DNA of 64,000 nt from the NCBI GenBank assembly GCA_008682415.1, contig VANK01000007.1, forward strand, positions 124,001 through 188,000. Reading direction: 5' to 3'. Source of the DNA: Acidobacteria bacterium AB60. GTDB taxonomy: Bacteria; Acidobacteriota; Terriglobia; Terriglobales; Acidobacteriaceae. Below are positions 45,678 through 55,179 of the stretch, piece after piece; the first letter of the stretch is position 1; each line of letters starts with the position of its first letter. Below the pieces are notes generated by a model. It was not told where the DNA came from. It did no database searches and was given only the letters and a program-made list of their open reading frames with translations. Made by a program: the position numbers and the translations under genes.

Positions 45678-46241
45678 TCAGGAATTACGAGCCAAGCCGC
45701 GCACGGACCAGAGCAGCACGAAGCGGCCGAGCAACCAGGACAGCACAAGCACGAGTACAGCTACTGGAAGCAGCCAATTTCCCAACAAATCGTGCGCTAT
45801 TCCTGGATCGCGGATGACGCCAATAAAGAAAATGCGCCTTTCACGCCCGAACCAAAGTCCAGTGTGAATCGGATCAGTAATTTTCAAGAACACGAGAATA
45901 ACCGCGATCGAACTGGTCAAAACCAAACAACCCAACGCAACGAGGGAGAGCGCAGCGCTGATATTTCGATGTGCACGTTGGATCACGACTGAAAGAAGTG
46001 CGCCGGTGCGCTGTGATCCCAGCGCGGTGGACATTTCGATTTCGTCCAAGAATCTTCGGGCATAGACATCTGGAGGTCCGAATGCATCGATTGCTTCTTC
46101 GAGGCTTTGCCCTTTGGCGATACGCTCTTCAATATGCGTTCGGGTTTCGGCGATGATATCGTCACGCTCGGTTGACGGCATCGAGTCCAGAGCCCATTTC
46201 AGCCGCCTTAACCAGCTTTGAATATCTGTTGTCCCGTTCAT
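45678..46241 (-). CDS. HAAS-domain membrane protein, PadR partner
   Basis: 187 residues. N-terminal helical domain (IQSWLRRLKWALDSMPSTERDDIIAETRTHIEERIAKGQSLEEAIDAFGPPDVYA, residues 7-61) matches the HAAS/DUF1700 pattern. Two or three transmembrane helices follow (about 95-117 and 153-175). HAAS proteins are commonly encoded with a PadR regulator, as here, and are thought to act in membrane signalling. Start overlaps the padR stop as ATGA, so both are translated together. Confidence 0.85.
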   Translation of the reverse strand: MNGTTDIQSWLRRLKWALDSMPSTERDDIIAETRTHIEERIAKGQSLEEAIDAFGPPDVYARRFLDEIEMSTALGSQRTGALLSVVIQRAHRNISAALSLVALGCLVLTSSIAVILVFLKITDPIHTGLWFGRERRIFFIGVIRDPGIAHDLLGNWLLPVAVLVLVLSWLLGRFVLLWSVRGLARNS

Positions 46242-46576
46242 TTCAACCTTCGTCTGTCGAGGAATTTCCCGAGCGCATTGCTCAGTTCAAACCACTCGGT
46301 GAGCTGCACTGCGAGTTCCTTTCGACCTGAACTTGTCAATTCGTAGTATTTGCGCGGGCGACTGGCTTCAGCGTCCAGCCGCCATTTCGACTGCACAAGT
46401 TTGGCACCCTCCAATCGATGCAAGAGCGGATATATCGTGCCCTCTGCGAGTCCCAAGCCGGCATCTTCGCGAAGACGATCGAGGATTTCGAGGCCATATT
46501 GCGGCCCTTCTTCCAGGAGGCTGAGCAACGCCAATTCGGCCAAACCCTTAAGGACTTGCGCCTGCCGTCCGTCCAT
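46238..46576 (-). CDS. PadR-family regulator (island)
   Basis: 112 residues from the ATG at 46576; GTG and TTG codons a few positions upstream are alternatives. Winged helix: LKGLAELALLSLLEEGPQYGLEILDRLRED, then AEGTIYPLLHRLEGAKLVQSKW and RPRKYYELTSSGRKEL. It heads an apparent operon with the HAAS protein and the CPBP protease. A perfect 13-bp palindrome lies 29 bp upstream (46605-46617), a likely operator for autorepression. Confidence 0.92.
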   Translation of the reverse strand: MDGRQAQVLKGLAELALLSLLEEGPQYGLEILDRLREDAGLGLAEGTIYPLLHRLEGAKLVQSKWRLDAEASRPRKYYELTSSGRKELAVQLTEWFELSNALGKFLDRRRLK

Positions 46577-47094
46577 TTTCTTAAGCACTTGCAAAACCAG
46601 TCATCTTGTAATACAAGGTATAGGTCTTGAGGAAAATTTTCAAGTGCGACTTCGGGGCCTGGTGGAAACGTGCAAAGGCCTACATTCACTTGCAGAAGGG
46701 TTGGAGCGAAGCGCTTTGGTTGCAGATACAAAATCCGATGACGGTCCGGCGGAGAGGGCGAGATGACTACTCAATCTCGTGGTGCTCCTTCGCTAGCGCG
46801 TAATAGGCGCGTGAGCGCGCGGCTCCGTCTTCGTTTCTGTCGCGATCGGCTATGACCGCCCGACGGTAAGCAAGTTCAGGAATGCGTGGTAGAGGCTTTG
46901 AATAGGAACGTCTACACGGGCCGGCCCTTTGGGCTCTTAGGTTAAACGCTCGTGACGGACTCCTTGGCTCCAGATTGTGAGGCGCTTTTCGCATTTCGTC
47001 GAAAACCTGCAAAAAAAGTGTCCGCCGCACTCAACGTCGCTCGTTATAGCAGTGAAGCACCCAATGCTGCATTTAACAAAAAGGAGAATCTACC
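46577..47094. other. Island intergenic region with PadR promoter
   Basis: 518 bp between the divergent padR operon and SRPBCC operon. It holds the palindrome at 46605-46617 and the AAAAAGGAG ribosome-binding site of the SRPBCC gene. A minus-strand frame at about 46767-47030 has no recognisable product and is probably not a gene. Confidence 0.5.
46605..46617. promoter_or_regulatory. Candidate PadR operator palindrome
   Basis: CTTGTAATACAAG is a perfect inverted repeat (6-bp arms, A centre) placed where the -10/-35 region of padR should lie. PadR-family operators often have this kind of symmetric TTGTA/TACAA core. Binding is inferred from position. Confidence 0.6.
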
Positions 47095-47520
47095 ATGCCG
47101 ATTCATCAGGAAATCAGCCTCTCAGCCGCGCCGGTGCGCGTCTACCAACTCTTAACTGACGGACGCGAGTTTGCGGCCGCTACCGCAAGACCGGCCGAGA
47201 TCGACGCCACTGAAGGCGGCGCGTTTTCAATCTTTGGCGGCTATATCCAGGGACGTCAGATTGAGCTGGTCCCGGAGCAGCGAATCGTTCAGTCGTGGCG
47301 GGGCATCGATTGGGCTCCTGGCGTACACTCCATCGTGCGGTTTACCCTGGCACCAGAAGGCAATGGGACTCGGCTCATCGTAGATCACGATGCCTATCCG
47401 GAGGGTCCTTCGCCGTTCTATCCGACCTGGCACGAACATCTTTCTACGAACTGGCCCGTTTTCTACTTCGAGCCATTCGCAAACTACTTCGCCGAGATGT
47501 CGCAAGCGAATGTTGCGTAA
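47095..47520 (+). CDS. SRPBCC-domain protein (AHSA1-like)
   Basis: 141 residues with AAGGAG upstream of the ATG. It has the START-like/AHSA1 pattern: ISLSAAPVRVYQLLTDGREFAAAT, EGGAFSIFGGYIQGRQIELVPEQRIVQSWRG, then SIVRFTLAPEGNGTRLIVDHDAYP and a C-terminal helix. Such proteins bind hydrophobic ligands in a deep cavity; function is unknown. It precedes the YCII/sigma pair by about 97 bp on the same strand and is often found with such ECF sigma modules. Confidence 0.88.
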   Translation: MPIHQEISLSAAPVRVYQLLTDGREFAAATARPAEIDATEGGAFSIFGGYIQGRQIELVPEQRIVQSWRGIDWAPGVHSIVRFTLAPEGNGTRLIVDHDAYPEGPSPFYPTWHEHLSTNWPVFYFEPFANYFAEMSQANVA

Positions 47521-47616
47521 GTTGACCAGCGGATTCTCCGCCCAATTAGGCAAGTTGGGCGGGAATCTGCGGGAAACAATTGTTGGATCAGAGATCTCAA
47601 TCGTGAGGAAAACGCA

Positions 47617-47952
47617 ATGAGTGAATTTGCATTTTTGTTCCGTGGGCGCGATACAACGGCTTCTCCTGAGCAAATGCAAAGAACAATGGAGAAATGGACT
47701 GTGTGGTTCAAACAGATCGAGGGACAAGGACGGCTCAGGGAGCCAGGACATCCGCTCGAACACGCCGGAAGAGTCATCAAGGGGAGAGAAAGGATTGTCA
47801 CAGACGGACCATTCGCCGAGGCGAAAGATGTAATCGGCGGCTACATTGTGATCGAGGCAAAGGATCTCGACCACGCTGCCGAGTTGGCTCAAGGCTGTCC
47901 TATCTTCGACGTCGGCGGTTCGGTGGAAGTCCGGCCGATCGAGAGAATATGA
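47617..47952 (+). CDS. YCII/DGPF-domain protein
   Basis: 111 residues. YCII-related domain: FAFLFRGRDTTASPEQMQRTMEKWTVWFKQIEGQGRL, the diagnostic TDGPFAEAKDVIGGYIVIEAKDLDHAAELAQGCP (DGPF motif near residue 70), then VEVRPIERI. GAGGAAAACGC gives a ribosome-binding site. DGPF proteins are the standard partner of ECF42 sigma factors; here the sigma gene starts directly at the following base. Ligand or reaction is not known. Confidence 0.92.
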   Translation: MSEFAFLFRGRDTTASPEQMQRTMEKWTVWFKQIEGQGRLREPGHPLEHAGRVIKGRERIVTDGPFAEAKDVIGGYIVIEAKDLDHAAELAQGCPIFDVGGSVEVRPIERI

Positions 47953-49218
47953 ATGGAAGACATTGAACATCTCTTCCGGCGCGAGTCGGGTCGCTTGGTC
48001 TCGATACTCTCGCGAATTTTCGGTATGCGCGATCTGGCGCTCGCTGAAGATGTAGTGCAGGAGGCATTCTGCCGTGCGCTGGAAGTGTGGAGTTTCCGCG
48101 GTGTGCCCGAGAATCCATCCGCATGGCTGATGGCCACCGCGAAAAACAAGGCTTTCGATATCCTGCGCCGTAGGCAGACGGCCCTCTCATTCGAGTCGGA
48201 ACTCGCTTACAAGATTGACACAGAATCGTCGCTTGCGCCCACCATCGAACAATTCTTCGAGCCGAAAGCGATCCAGGACGATGTCCTGCGGATGATGTTT
48301 TCGTGCTGCGATCCCGGACTTAAAGAAGAAGCTCAGGTTGCGTTGATCCTTCATATTCTGTGTGGTTTCAGCGTGAGTGAGATTTCTGAAGCCTTTGTCA
48401 GCCCGCATTCCACCATCGAGAAGCGAATCACGAGGTCGAAGAAGGTGCTTGCGGCCTGCGAGAAGCTATTCAATATCACCTCGCCTCAGGAGACATCACT
48501 ACGTCTACGAGCCGTTCATCGCGCCCTCTATCTGTTGTTCAACGAGGGCTATCATGGTTCCTCTCAGGAGGCAGCAATTCGCGCAGACCTTTGTCGTGAA
48601 GCGATGCGTCTTACCTCGATCCTCCTCACTCATCCGCAGGGAAGAACACCTACCACCTATGCTCTTGCAGCCCTCATGAGTCTCAATTCGGCTCGCCTGC
48701 CGGGAAGGGTTGATGGCTCGGGGAACTTGCAATCGATTTCCAAGCAGGATCGCACGAAGTGGGATCGAACGCTCATCAGTGACGGAATGTCTCTGTTAGA
48801 ACAGTCCGCGGCCGGAACGGCGCTCAGCGAATATCACATCGAAGCAGCAATCGCTTCGATACACGTTCGAGCGACTGATACGGATCAAACCGACTGGAAA
48901 ACGATCGTTACCTTGTACGACCGGCTGCTGGCGCTTCGACGGTCACCAATCGTCGGTTTGAACCGAGCCATCGCGGTTGCGCAACTCGAGGGTCCAGAGC
49001 GAGGAATTCGCGAGTTGGAGAGCATTGTTGACCGCGATCGGCTGGTTGGATATCCCTTTTATTTCGCGGCACTCGCTGAGTGCGAACTGCTTAGGGGGTG
49101 TTTAGGTGCTGCCCGCGATCGGTTTCGTGCAGCTGCCTCTTTGGCGCGAAATCCAATGGAGCGAAGTTTCTTCGAACAGCGGCTAAGCGAATGCGGTATC
49201 GAAGATGACGCCATTTAA
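47953..49218 (+). CDS. ECF42-type RNA polymerase sigma factor
   Basis: 421 residues. Sigma region 2: VSILSRIFGMRDLALAEDVVQEAFCRALEVW (about 16-46) with the -10-binding FRGVPENPSAWLMATAKNKAFDILRRR; region 4: FSVSEISEAFVSPHSTIEKRITRSKKVL (about 140-168). The long C-terminal extension (DUF6596 plus TPR-like helices, from about 190) contains LFNEGYHGS and NRAIAVAQLEGPERGIRELE, typical of ECF42. Unlike most ECFs this group has no anti-sigma factor; the C-terminal extension is thought to be regulatory. Stop of the YCII gene abuts the start, so they are cotranscribed. Confidence 0.93.
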   Translation: MEDIEHLFRRESGRLVSILSRIFGMRDLALAEDVVQEAFCRALEVWSFRGVPENPSAWLMATAKNKAFDILRRRQTALSFESELAYKIDTESSLAPTIEQFFEPKAIQDDVLRMMFSCCDPGLKEEAQVALILHILCGFSVSEISEAFVSPHSTIEKRITRSKKVLAACEKLFNITSPQETSLRLRAVHRALYLLFNEGYHGSSQEAAIRADLCREAMRLTSILLTHPQGRTPTTYALAALMSLNSARLPGRVDGSGNLQSISKQDRTKWDRTLISDGMSLLEQSAAGTALSEYHIEAAIASIHVRATDTDQTDWKTIVTLYDRLLALRRSPIVGLNRAIAVAQLEGPERGIRELESIVDRDRLVGYPFYFAALAECELLRGCLGAARDRFRAAASLARNPMERSFFEQRLSECGIEDDAI

Positions 49219-49731
49219 CTCGTGATTAGGCTTGCGGGAGAAGCCCATGCGTGCTCTCCGAAGCTCTCGCCGAGAGTGGGTGCGATGTTCCAGCCTGGCG
49301 ACGCGACGATTATCGACGAACAGACTGTATGTATCGAGTCTGCCCGAGGAATCGTGGAATCGCTCTGAAGAGGCCCGGTGCGTCTGAATACTGAAGGTTT
49401 GGGTGATTGTTCAGTCTGTCACGAATGGATGGGAAGCAAGAGCACTAGAATGCCGGACGCCTCCGACGCTTCGTTCCCACAAGATCCAAGGAGATAAGCG
49501 AAGCGAGACTGCAGCAAGGGAACGTCGTTATCGTTCCGTGCTGCGGGCGAGTGACGGCCGGAGTTCAGCGGAAAGAGAGTTGGCGAGAAAGCGGGTGCTC
49601 TCTCACCTTTTGAATTGTGGCTTGTCATCCCGGAAGTGAATTGCTCGGTAGCCCCACACTTCACACCTAGATTGGGATATTCCACGACAAATCCCTTGGA
49701 ATACGCCCATTCTCAATCATATTCTCCTCGC
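49219..49731. other. Island intergenic region with repeat element copy 1
   Basis: 513 bp between the ECF42 sigma gene and the adaptor gene. The stretch about 49507-49615 is similar to 56555-56660 (see repeat entry). The adaptor frame is open from 49615, but its sequence before 49732 is not signal-peptide-like. No other gene recognised. Confidence 0.5.
49507..49612. repeat. Diverged non-coding repeat, copy 1
   Basis: Shares, in order, GCAG, AAGGG, GAACGTCGT, GGCGAGTG, GGCCGGAGT, GAGAGT, GAGAAA and CTCTCT with 56551-56660, on the same strand. Spacing is conserved within a few bases. It may be a mobile non-coding element or a structured RNA; both copies lie in gaps between genes. Confidence 0.5.
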
Positions 49732-50955
49732 GTGAGACAGCCTCTTTCCGACATCCTCGAACTCGGATTTCTATGTGGTTTGGCTTTGTGCTTGACCAGC
49801 TGTCGAGGCGCCAGTGCATCCCAAAACCAATCGACACCCACCGTGCCCGTGAGCGTCGCGAAAGCATATCAGTCGGACATTCCTATACAAGTTCGAGTTC
49901 CCGCCGCAATCACTCCGTTCATCACGGTAAATGTCAAATCGGAAGTGTCGGGGGTATTACGTCGCACACTCGTCCACGAGGGAGAGACTGTTCGCATCGG
50001 GGACAGACTATTTGAGATCGAGCCCGCACCGTTTGAGGCGGCGCTCCGAGAGGCCAAAGCTCAGCTTGAACGGGATACCGCTCAGAAACGGCAAGCCGAA
50101 GCGACTCTCGAGCGCGACATTGCTGCCGCGGAGAACGCTGACAAGCAGGCTAAACGTTACGATCTTCTGGCTTCGGACGGCGTGGTATCAAAGGAGCAGC
50201 AAGAACAATTCCGGACAGCGGCGCGCGTTGCTGACCAGTCTACCGCCGTCGATCGGGCAGCACTTGACGTAGCCACTGGCGCTACCAGAATCGACCAAGC
50301 AGCCATTGATCGAGCACAAGTTGATCTCGACCACTGCACCATTCGGTCCTCACTCGATGGAGTAGCAGGTTATCTGGCCGTTCAGCAGGGTAACTTCGTC
50401 CGCGCAGACGCCGACACCGGCCTAATTACTCTCAATGAGGTCAGCCCAGTTTTCGTGTCGTTCGGCGTCCCGGACCGTTACCTTCAGCAGGTCCGTCTTG
50501 GGATTGAGACTTCACCTCTATCTCTTGCCGTGTTCGTACCTGGTGAAAGACAACCGATCGCACAAGGACTTGTTCGGGAGGTCGACAACACGGTAGACAT
50601 CTCAACAGGCGCGATCCGCTTGAGGGCAGTGGTGCCAAACCATGATCATCGCCTGTGGCCAGGTCAATTTGTTGATGCCGTGCTCAAGCTGGCCACGGAT
50701 CACAAAACCGTGCTGATACCAAAGGCCGCAGTGGAATTGGGTGAACACGGCTCCTACGTATTCACGGTTCGGAAGGACTTCACTGTGGATCAACGCGCTG
50801 TCAGAACAGGTGCGGAAACCGGAGACAGGGTTGAGATCCTAGAGGGGATCGAGCCAGGAGAAGAAGTAGTCACGGACGGGCAATTACGCCTCCGCCCCGG
50901 TACGAAAGTCAGACCCGAACCTGATTTGCCAGCAAGCCAGGGAGGTGGAGATTGA
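49732..50955 (+). CDS. RND efflux periplasmic adaptor lipoprotein
   Basis: 407 residues from a GTG at 49732; the frame is open further upstream and the start is uncertain. An N-terminal hydrophobic stretch ends in a lipobox-like LTSC (around residue 23), suggesting a lipid-anchored protein. MFP layout: VNVKSEVSGVLRRTLVHEGETVRIGDRLFEIEP lipoyl half, alpha-hairpin (AQLERDTAQKRQAEATLERDI...), YLAVQQGNFVRADADTGLITLNEV, then beta-barrel domain. The stop overlaps the pump's TTG start, so the two are coupled. Confidence 0.88.
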   Translation: MRQPLSDILELGFLCGLALCLTSCRGASASQNQSTPTVPVSVAKAYQSDIPIQVRVPAAITPFITVNVKSEVSGVLRRTLVHEGETVRIGDRLFEIEPAPFEAALREAKAQLERDTAQKRQAEATLERDIAAAENADKQAKRYDLLASDGVVSKEQQEQFRTAARVADQSTAVDRAALDVATGATRIDQAAIDRAQVDLDHCTIRSSLDGVAGYLAVQQGNFVRADADTGLITLNEVSPVFVSFGVPDRYLQQVRLGIETSPLSLAVFVPGERQPIAQGLVREVDNTVDISTGAIRLRAVVPNHDHRLWPGQFVDAVLKLATDHKTVLIPKAAVELGEHGSYVFTVRKDFTVDQRAVRTGAETGDRVEILEGIEPGEEVVTDGQLRLRPGTKVRPEPDLPASQGGGD

Positions 50956-53900
50956 ACCCTTCGGCTGTCTTCATTCGTCGCCCTGTCGCCAGCATCTTAC
51001 TGGCCTTGGCGCTGGTCGTCTTCGGTCTCCTCAGCTACCGTGCTTTGCCGGTAAGCGATCTGCCAAGCGTCGAGTTCCCAACAATTACAGTCTCTGCCTC
51101 GCTTCCCGGCGCCAGTCCGGAGATGATGGCCGCATCGGTTGCAACACCACTGGAGCGCCAACTCTCCTCAGTTTCGGGCATCGATTCGATGCACTCGACG
51201 AGCATTCAAGGATCGACCTCCATCACAGTGCAGTTTGCGCTTGATCGCAACATCGACGGGGCGGGACAGGATGTTCAGGCCGCCATATCGCAGGCAGCGC
51301 CACAACTGCCACCCAATATGCCGTCTCCGCCTTCCTACCAAAAATCGAATGCAGCGTCTTTTCCCATTCTGTTCCTTTCGGTGCGATCAGGTTCCTTGCC
51401 CATTCACCTTGTGAACTACTATGCAGAGGCTGTAATAGCTCCGAGGCTCTCGACCGTCTCCGGAGTTGCTCAAGTTCTGACGATCGGTTCGCAGAGGTAC
51501 GCAGTACGAGTACGCATCGATCCGCTCGCTCTGAGTGCTCGCTCAATCGGAATCGACGAACTGGAAAGCGCAATTTCGCAGGCGAATGTCAACCTGCCTG
51601 CGGGCGCGATCTATGGCGAGCACACCATTGTTTTGGATCCCGAAGGCCAGTTGTCTGATGCTGCTGCGTTCGGCGATCTGATAATCGCCTATCGCGCCGG
51701 CTCTCCCGTCCGCTTGCGTGACGTCGCCTACGTCGCAGATGGAATCGAGAACGACAAAGGAGCTGGGTGGCACAACGGCCGGCAAGCCATCGTTTTGGCA
51801 GTTCAACGGCGGCCAGGTGCAAACACCGTGAGCGTAGTTAACGACCTGCAAAGAAAGCTTCCAGAGCTTCGCGAAGAACTACCGCCATCGCTTGATTTGC
51901 AACTGATTTACGACCGATCGAAGCCAATCCGTGCGTCCATAGCTGATGTAAATTCGACGCTCGCAATTACGATTGTTGTCGTCACCCTAGTAGTCTTCGC
52001 CTTTCTGCGGAGTTCTGTGGCTACGGCTATTCCTGCGGTGGCAGTTCCTCTCTCTCTTCTCGGAACGTTTTCCGTGATGCTCATCCTTGGTTACAGCCTC
52101 GATCTTCTATCCCTGATGGCACTGACTCTGGCGGTCGGGTTCGTCATCGACGATGCAATTGTCATGGTTGAGAACATCTCTCGGCATCTGGACGACGGTT
52201 CGGATCCATTGGTAGCAGCCCTTGACGGGTCCAAAGAAGTGGCCTTCACGATCATTTCGATGACCGTCTCACTTGCCGCAGTTTTCATACCTTTGTTGTT
52301 TTTGGGCGGGTTGCTGGGCAGGCTTCTGCGCGAATGCGCAGTCACCATAATGGTCGCGATTCTGGTGTCTGGGGTCATTTCGCTGTCTGTAACGCCGATG
52401 CTCTCGGCCAAACTGCTCCGCCAAACGCCTCCGAGCCAACTGTGGGTGACCCAAATCCTCGAACGAGGTTTGATGGGCTTGCAGTCGTTGTATGAAAAGA
52501 CCTTGGCAATGACTCTACGCTGGAAAAGGATCGCGTTCGCGTTATCGATGATCCTCGTTGTTCTGACTTGCGGTCTGTTCTATTTTTCGCAAAAGGGATT
52601 CATTCCGGCCGACGACGTGGATCTTATTGCCGCCCCGGTTCAGGGCCCCCCGGGGGCATCGTTCGCGAGCATGGAGAGGCATGTACAAGCTGTCACGAAG
52701 CTTGCCCTGAGCGATCAGAATGTTGACTCAACGTTCGCATTCGCTGGCAACGTAAACGGCGCAACCCTGAATTCGGGAATGGTCTTTCTTTATCTTCGTC
52801 CAAGGTCGCAAAGGTCTGAGGGTGTGGATACGGTGATTCAGTCGCTGCGATCCAAGCTGTCAAATATCCCGGGCATCAATCTATTTCTCGTGAATCCGCC
52901 GCCGATTACCATAGGCAGCAATTCAACCCGAAGCCCCTACCAGATCACGCTTCAAAGCAGCGACCTTGAAGAGCTATACCATTGGGCTCCGATCTTGCAG
53001 CAGCGACTCACATCGATCCCGGGGTTCATTGATGTCACGAGCGATTTGGAATTGCGAGCTCCCGAATTGAGTGTGGCTCTTGACCGGGACCGCGCCCAGT
53101 CTCTCGGAATCCCACCGGAACGCGCATATGATGCGCTCTATACGGTGTTCGGAGACCGCCAGATTAGCCTTATTCATGCTCCATCGAACGAATACCGTGT
53201 GATCACGGAATTGGGTCCGCAGTATGCGCGTGACCTGAATGCTCTCTCACTGATTCGAGTTCGTTCGGACTCGGGAAGACTAGTACCCCTTGATACGATT
53301 ACTCGGCCCTATTCAAAACTGGGGCCAACCGCAATTCAACACTCCGACCAATCTCCTTCGGTCACGGTTTCGTTTAATCTCGCTCCGGGCGTTTCACTGA
53401 GCGAGGCGACAGGTCGCGCGCAGAGCGCCATCAACGACCTGCGCATGCCATCGACCATGACCGCGTCTTTCCAAGGCACGGCTCAGGCCTTCCAGGCGGC
53501 GGTTCGGGACCTCACCCTGCTCTGTCTCATCGCTGTTTTCGTCATTTATGTGGTGCTCGGAATCCTGTACGAGGATGCACTCCACCCTATGACGATTTTG
53601 TCGGGCCTGCCAGCTGCAAGTCTCGGAGCAATGATTGCCTTGCGCCTTTTTCATTTGCAGCTAGACTTCTATGCATTTGTAGGAGTATTCATGCTGTTCG
53701 GCATCGTTAAGAAGAACGCCATTATGATGATCGATTTCGCGATTGCAATTCGGGCGACTGAGCACACAACCGCAGAACAGGCCATTCGCCGTGGATGCCT
53801 CATGAGGTTCAGGCCGATCATGATGACGACTGCAGCGGCCCTGCTCGCTGCACTACCCGTGGCGTTTGGCTTCGGCGCGGGGGCCCAATCCCGACGATCC

Positions 53901-54047
53901 TTGGGGGTCGCCGTTGTAGGTGGGTTGCTAGTCTCACAATTGCTGACCCTTTACATCACGCCCGTGATTTATGTCTACTTGGAACGGACTAGAGACATAC
54001 TCACGAGAGCGTTCGCCAGGCACCGCAAAGCATTTCAGAGTGCTTAA
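50952..54047 (+). CDS. RND efflux permease, HAE1/MdtB-C-like
   Basis: 1031 residues, full length, from a TTG at 50952 with GGAGGTG upstream. TM1 (RRPVASILLALALVVFGLLSYRALPV) and the porter-domain pattern are standard; TM4 has GFVIDDAIVMVENI, with the paired aspartates of proton transport; TM10-12 include VGVFMLFGIVKKNAIMMIDFAI. Drug-exporting RND pumps of the MdtB/C or AcrB type look like this. Unlike the chromosomal pump at 17546-20688 it is intact. No TolC gene lies in the island, so it must borrow a channel (possibly from 20706-22151). Confidence 0.95.
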   Translation: MNPSAVFIRRPVASILLALALVVFGLLSYRALPVSDLPSVEFPTITVSASLPGASPEMMAASVATPLERQLSSVSGIDSMHSTSIQGSTSITVQFALDRNIDGAGQDVQAAISQAAPQLPPNMPSPPSYQKSNAASFPILFLSVRSGSLPIHLVNYYAEAVIAPRLSTVSGVAQVLTIGSQRYAVRVRIDPLALSARSIGIDELESAISQANVNLPAGAIYGEHTIVLDPEGQLSDAAAFGDLIIAYRAGSPVRLRDVAYVADGIENDKGAGWHNGRQAIVLAVQRRPGANTVSVVNDLQRKLPELREELPPSLDLQLIYDRSKPIRASIADVNSTLAITIVVVTLVVFAFLRSSVATAIPAVAVPLSLLGTFSVMLILGYSLDLLSLMALTLAVGFVIDDAIVMVENISRHLDDGSDPLVAALDGSKEVAFTIISMTVSLAAVFIPLLFLGGLLGRLLRECAVTIMVAILVSGVISLSVTPMLSAKLLRQTPPSQLWVTQILERGLMGLQSLYEKTLAMTLRWKRIAFALSMILVVLTCGLFYFSQKGFIPADDVDLIAAPVQGPPGASFASMERHVQAVTKLALSDQNVDSTFAFAGNVNGATLNSGMVFLYLRPRSQRSEGVDTVIQSLRSKLSNIPGINLFLVNPPPITIGSNSTRSPYQITLQSSDLEELYHWAPILQQRLTSIPGFIDVTSDLELRAPELSVALDRDRAQSLGIPPERAYDALYTVFGDRQISLIHAPSNEYRVITELGPQYARDLNALSLIRVRSDSGRLVPLDTITRPYSKLGPTAIQHSDQSPSVTVSFNLAPGVSLSEATGRAQSAINDLRMPSTMTASFQGTAQAFQAAVRDLTLLCLIAVFVIYVVLGILYEDALHPMTILSGLPAASLGAMIALRLFHLQLDFYAFVGVFMLFGIVKKNAIMMIDFAIAIRATEHTTAEQAIRRGCLMRFRPIMMTTAAALLAALPVAFGFGAGAQSRRSLGVAVVGGLLVSQLLTLYITPVIYVYLERTRDILTRAFARHRKAFQSA

Positions 54048-54054
54048 CCCCCAA

Positions 54055-55179
54055 ATGAGTAGTCTCCCCGATGTCACCTCGGCTGGAGGCTGCGAGCCAA
54101 GGCACATGAACCGTAATTCAACTTCGTTCAAAGTGTTGTTGCCAGCGGCACTCGCTTGGGTGTGTGTATCTCTTACCTTCGCCGCCGTTCAGGGGACGAC
54201 CGAACTGGAGCCTTCAAAACCTCCGCTGTTTCTCCTCTTTTCCAACGCGGTTCATTTCGGCATTTGGGCCTGTTGCGCACCTCTTCTCACGGCAATTGTT
54301 CGTCGTTTTCCCTTGCAGAGAGGCACCATCGGGCGTCACGCATTGGTGTTGCTGCCATGTGCGTTCTTGCTCGCTTACGCAGTCTCAATTCTGTACCTTA
54401 CTACTGTTTACTTCACATGGTTTCCGCTGCGCAGCCGGTTTGCGAGTTTGCAACTCGTTCTTCGCCAGGGCGTCGATCTCTTTTTGCAGATGGACCTGCT
54501 GGTCTGCGTTTTGATTGTCTCCCTGATTCATACGTGGACGTTCCTCAACGCATATCGCTCTGAGCAGATGCGGAGCACCGAACTGGAAAATCGGCTCGTT
54601 TCGTCGCAATTGAGTGCCCTCAGGATGCAGTTACATCCTCATTTTCTTTTCAACACTTTACATTCGATCGCTGGTCTGGTTAAGGAAAACCCGGAAACGG
54701 CGCGAGACATGATCGTCGCTCTGGGGGACTTCCTGCGCCTTACGCTTGAGGAGAAAGCCGTCACCACTCGCACCTTGGCCGAAGAACTCGAGTTCATCAG
54801 TCTTTACGTGGCGATTGAACGCATGCGCTTTGGCGACAGAATGCAGGTTGAGTACCAGATCGGTTCGGGAACAAATGAGGCGGTGATCCCCTATTTGATC
54901 CTGCAGCCATTGGTCGAGAATGCGATCCGTCACGGAGTGAGCCGCATCGCGCGTCCGTCGACCATTTCCTTCCGTTCTCAACGGTTCAATGGCCAACTCC
55001 ATCTAGTCCTGGAAAATGACGGGCCGAAGATGCCACAGGATCCCCAACCTGGTGTGGGAATTACGAATACGCGAGAACGGCTTAGGCTTCATTATGGGGA
55101 GTCCTGCGAGTTCTCCTGTCGAGGCCGCCCAACGGGCGGATGCACTGTGAGTCTTACCATGCCGTTTAAGGTTGAATGA
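54055..55179 (+). CDS. LytS-type sensor histidine kinase (island)
   Basis: 374 residues from the ATG at 54055, 7 bp after the pump stop; an ATG at 54106 preceded by AAGG is equally possible. Four hydrophobic helices span about residues 27-170. The PF06580-type motif LHPHFLFNTLHSI gives phosphoacceptor H196; LILQPLVENAIRHGV and GVGITNTRERLRLHYG form the ATP site. It is part of the adaptor-pump-kinase-regulator gene string and likely controls the pump. The regulator starts inside its stop codon. Confidence 0.92.
   Translation: MSSLPDVTSAGGCEPRHMNRNSTSFKVLLPAALAWVCVSLTFAAVQGTTELEPSKPPLFLLFSNAVHFGIWACCAPLLTAIVRRFPLQRGTIGRHALVLLPCAFLLAYAVSILYLTTVYFTWFPLRSRFASLQLVLRQGVDLFLQMDLLVCVLIVSLIHTWTFLNAYRSEQMRSTELENRLVSSQLSALRMQLHPHFLFNTLHSIAGLVKENPETARDMIVALGDFLRLTLEEKAVTTRTLAEELEFISLYVAIERMRFGDRMQVEYQIGSGTNEAVIPYLILQPLVENAIRHGVSRIARPSTISFRSQRFNGQLHLVLENDGPKMPQDPQPGVGITNTRERLRLHYGESCEFSCRGRPTGGCTVSLTMPFKVE

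Noticed and set aside
46767-47030. 87-codon minus-strand frame in the PadR/SRPBCC gap
   Set aside because: No family, no ribosome-binding site and biased composition.
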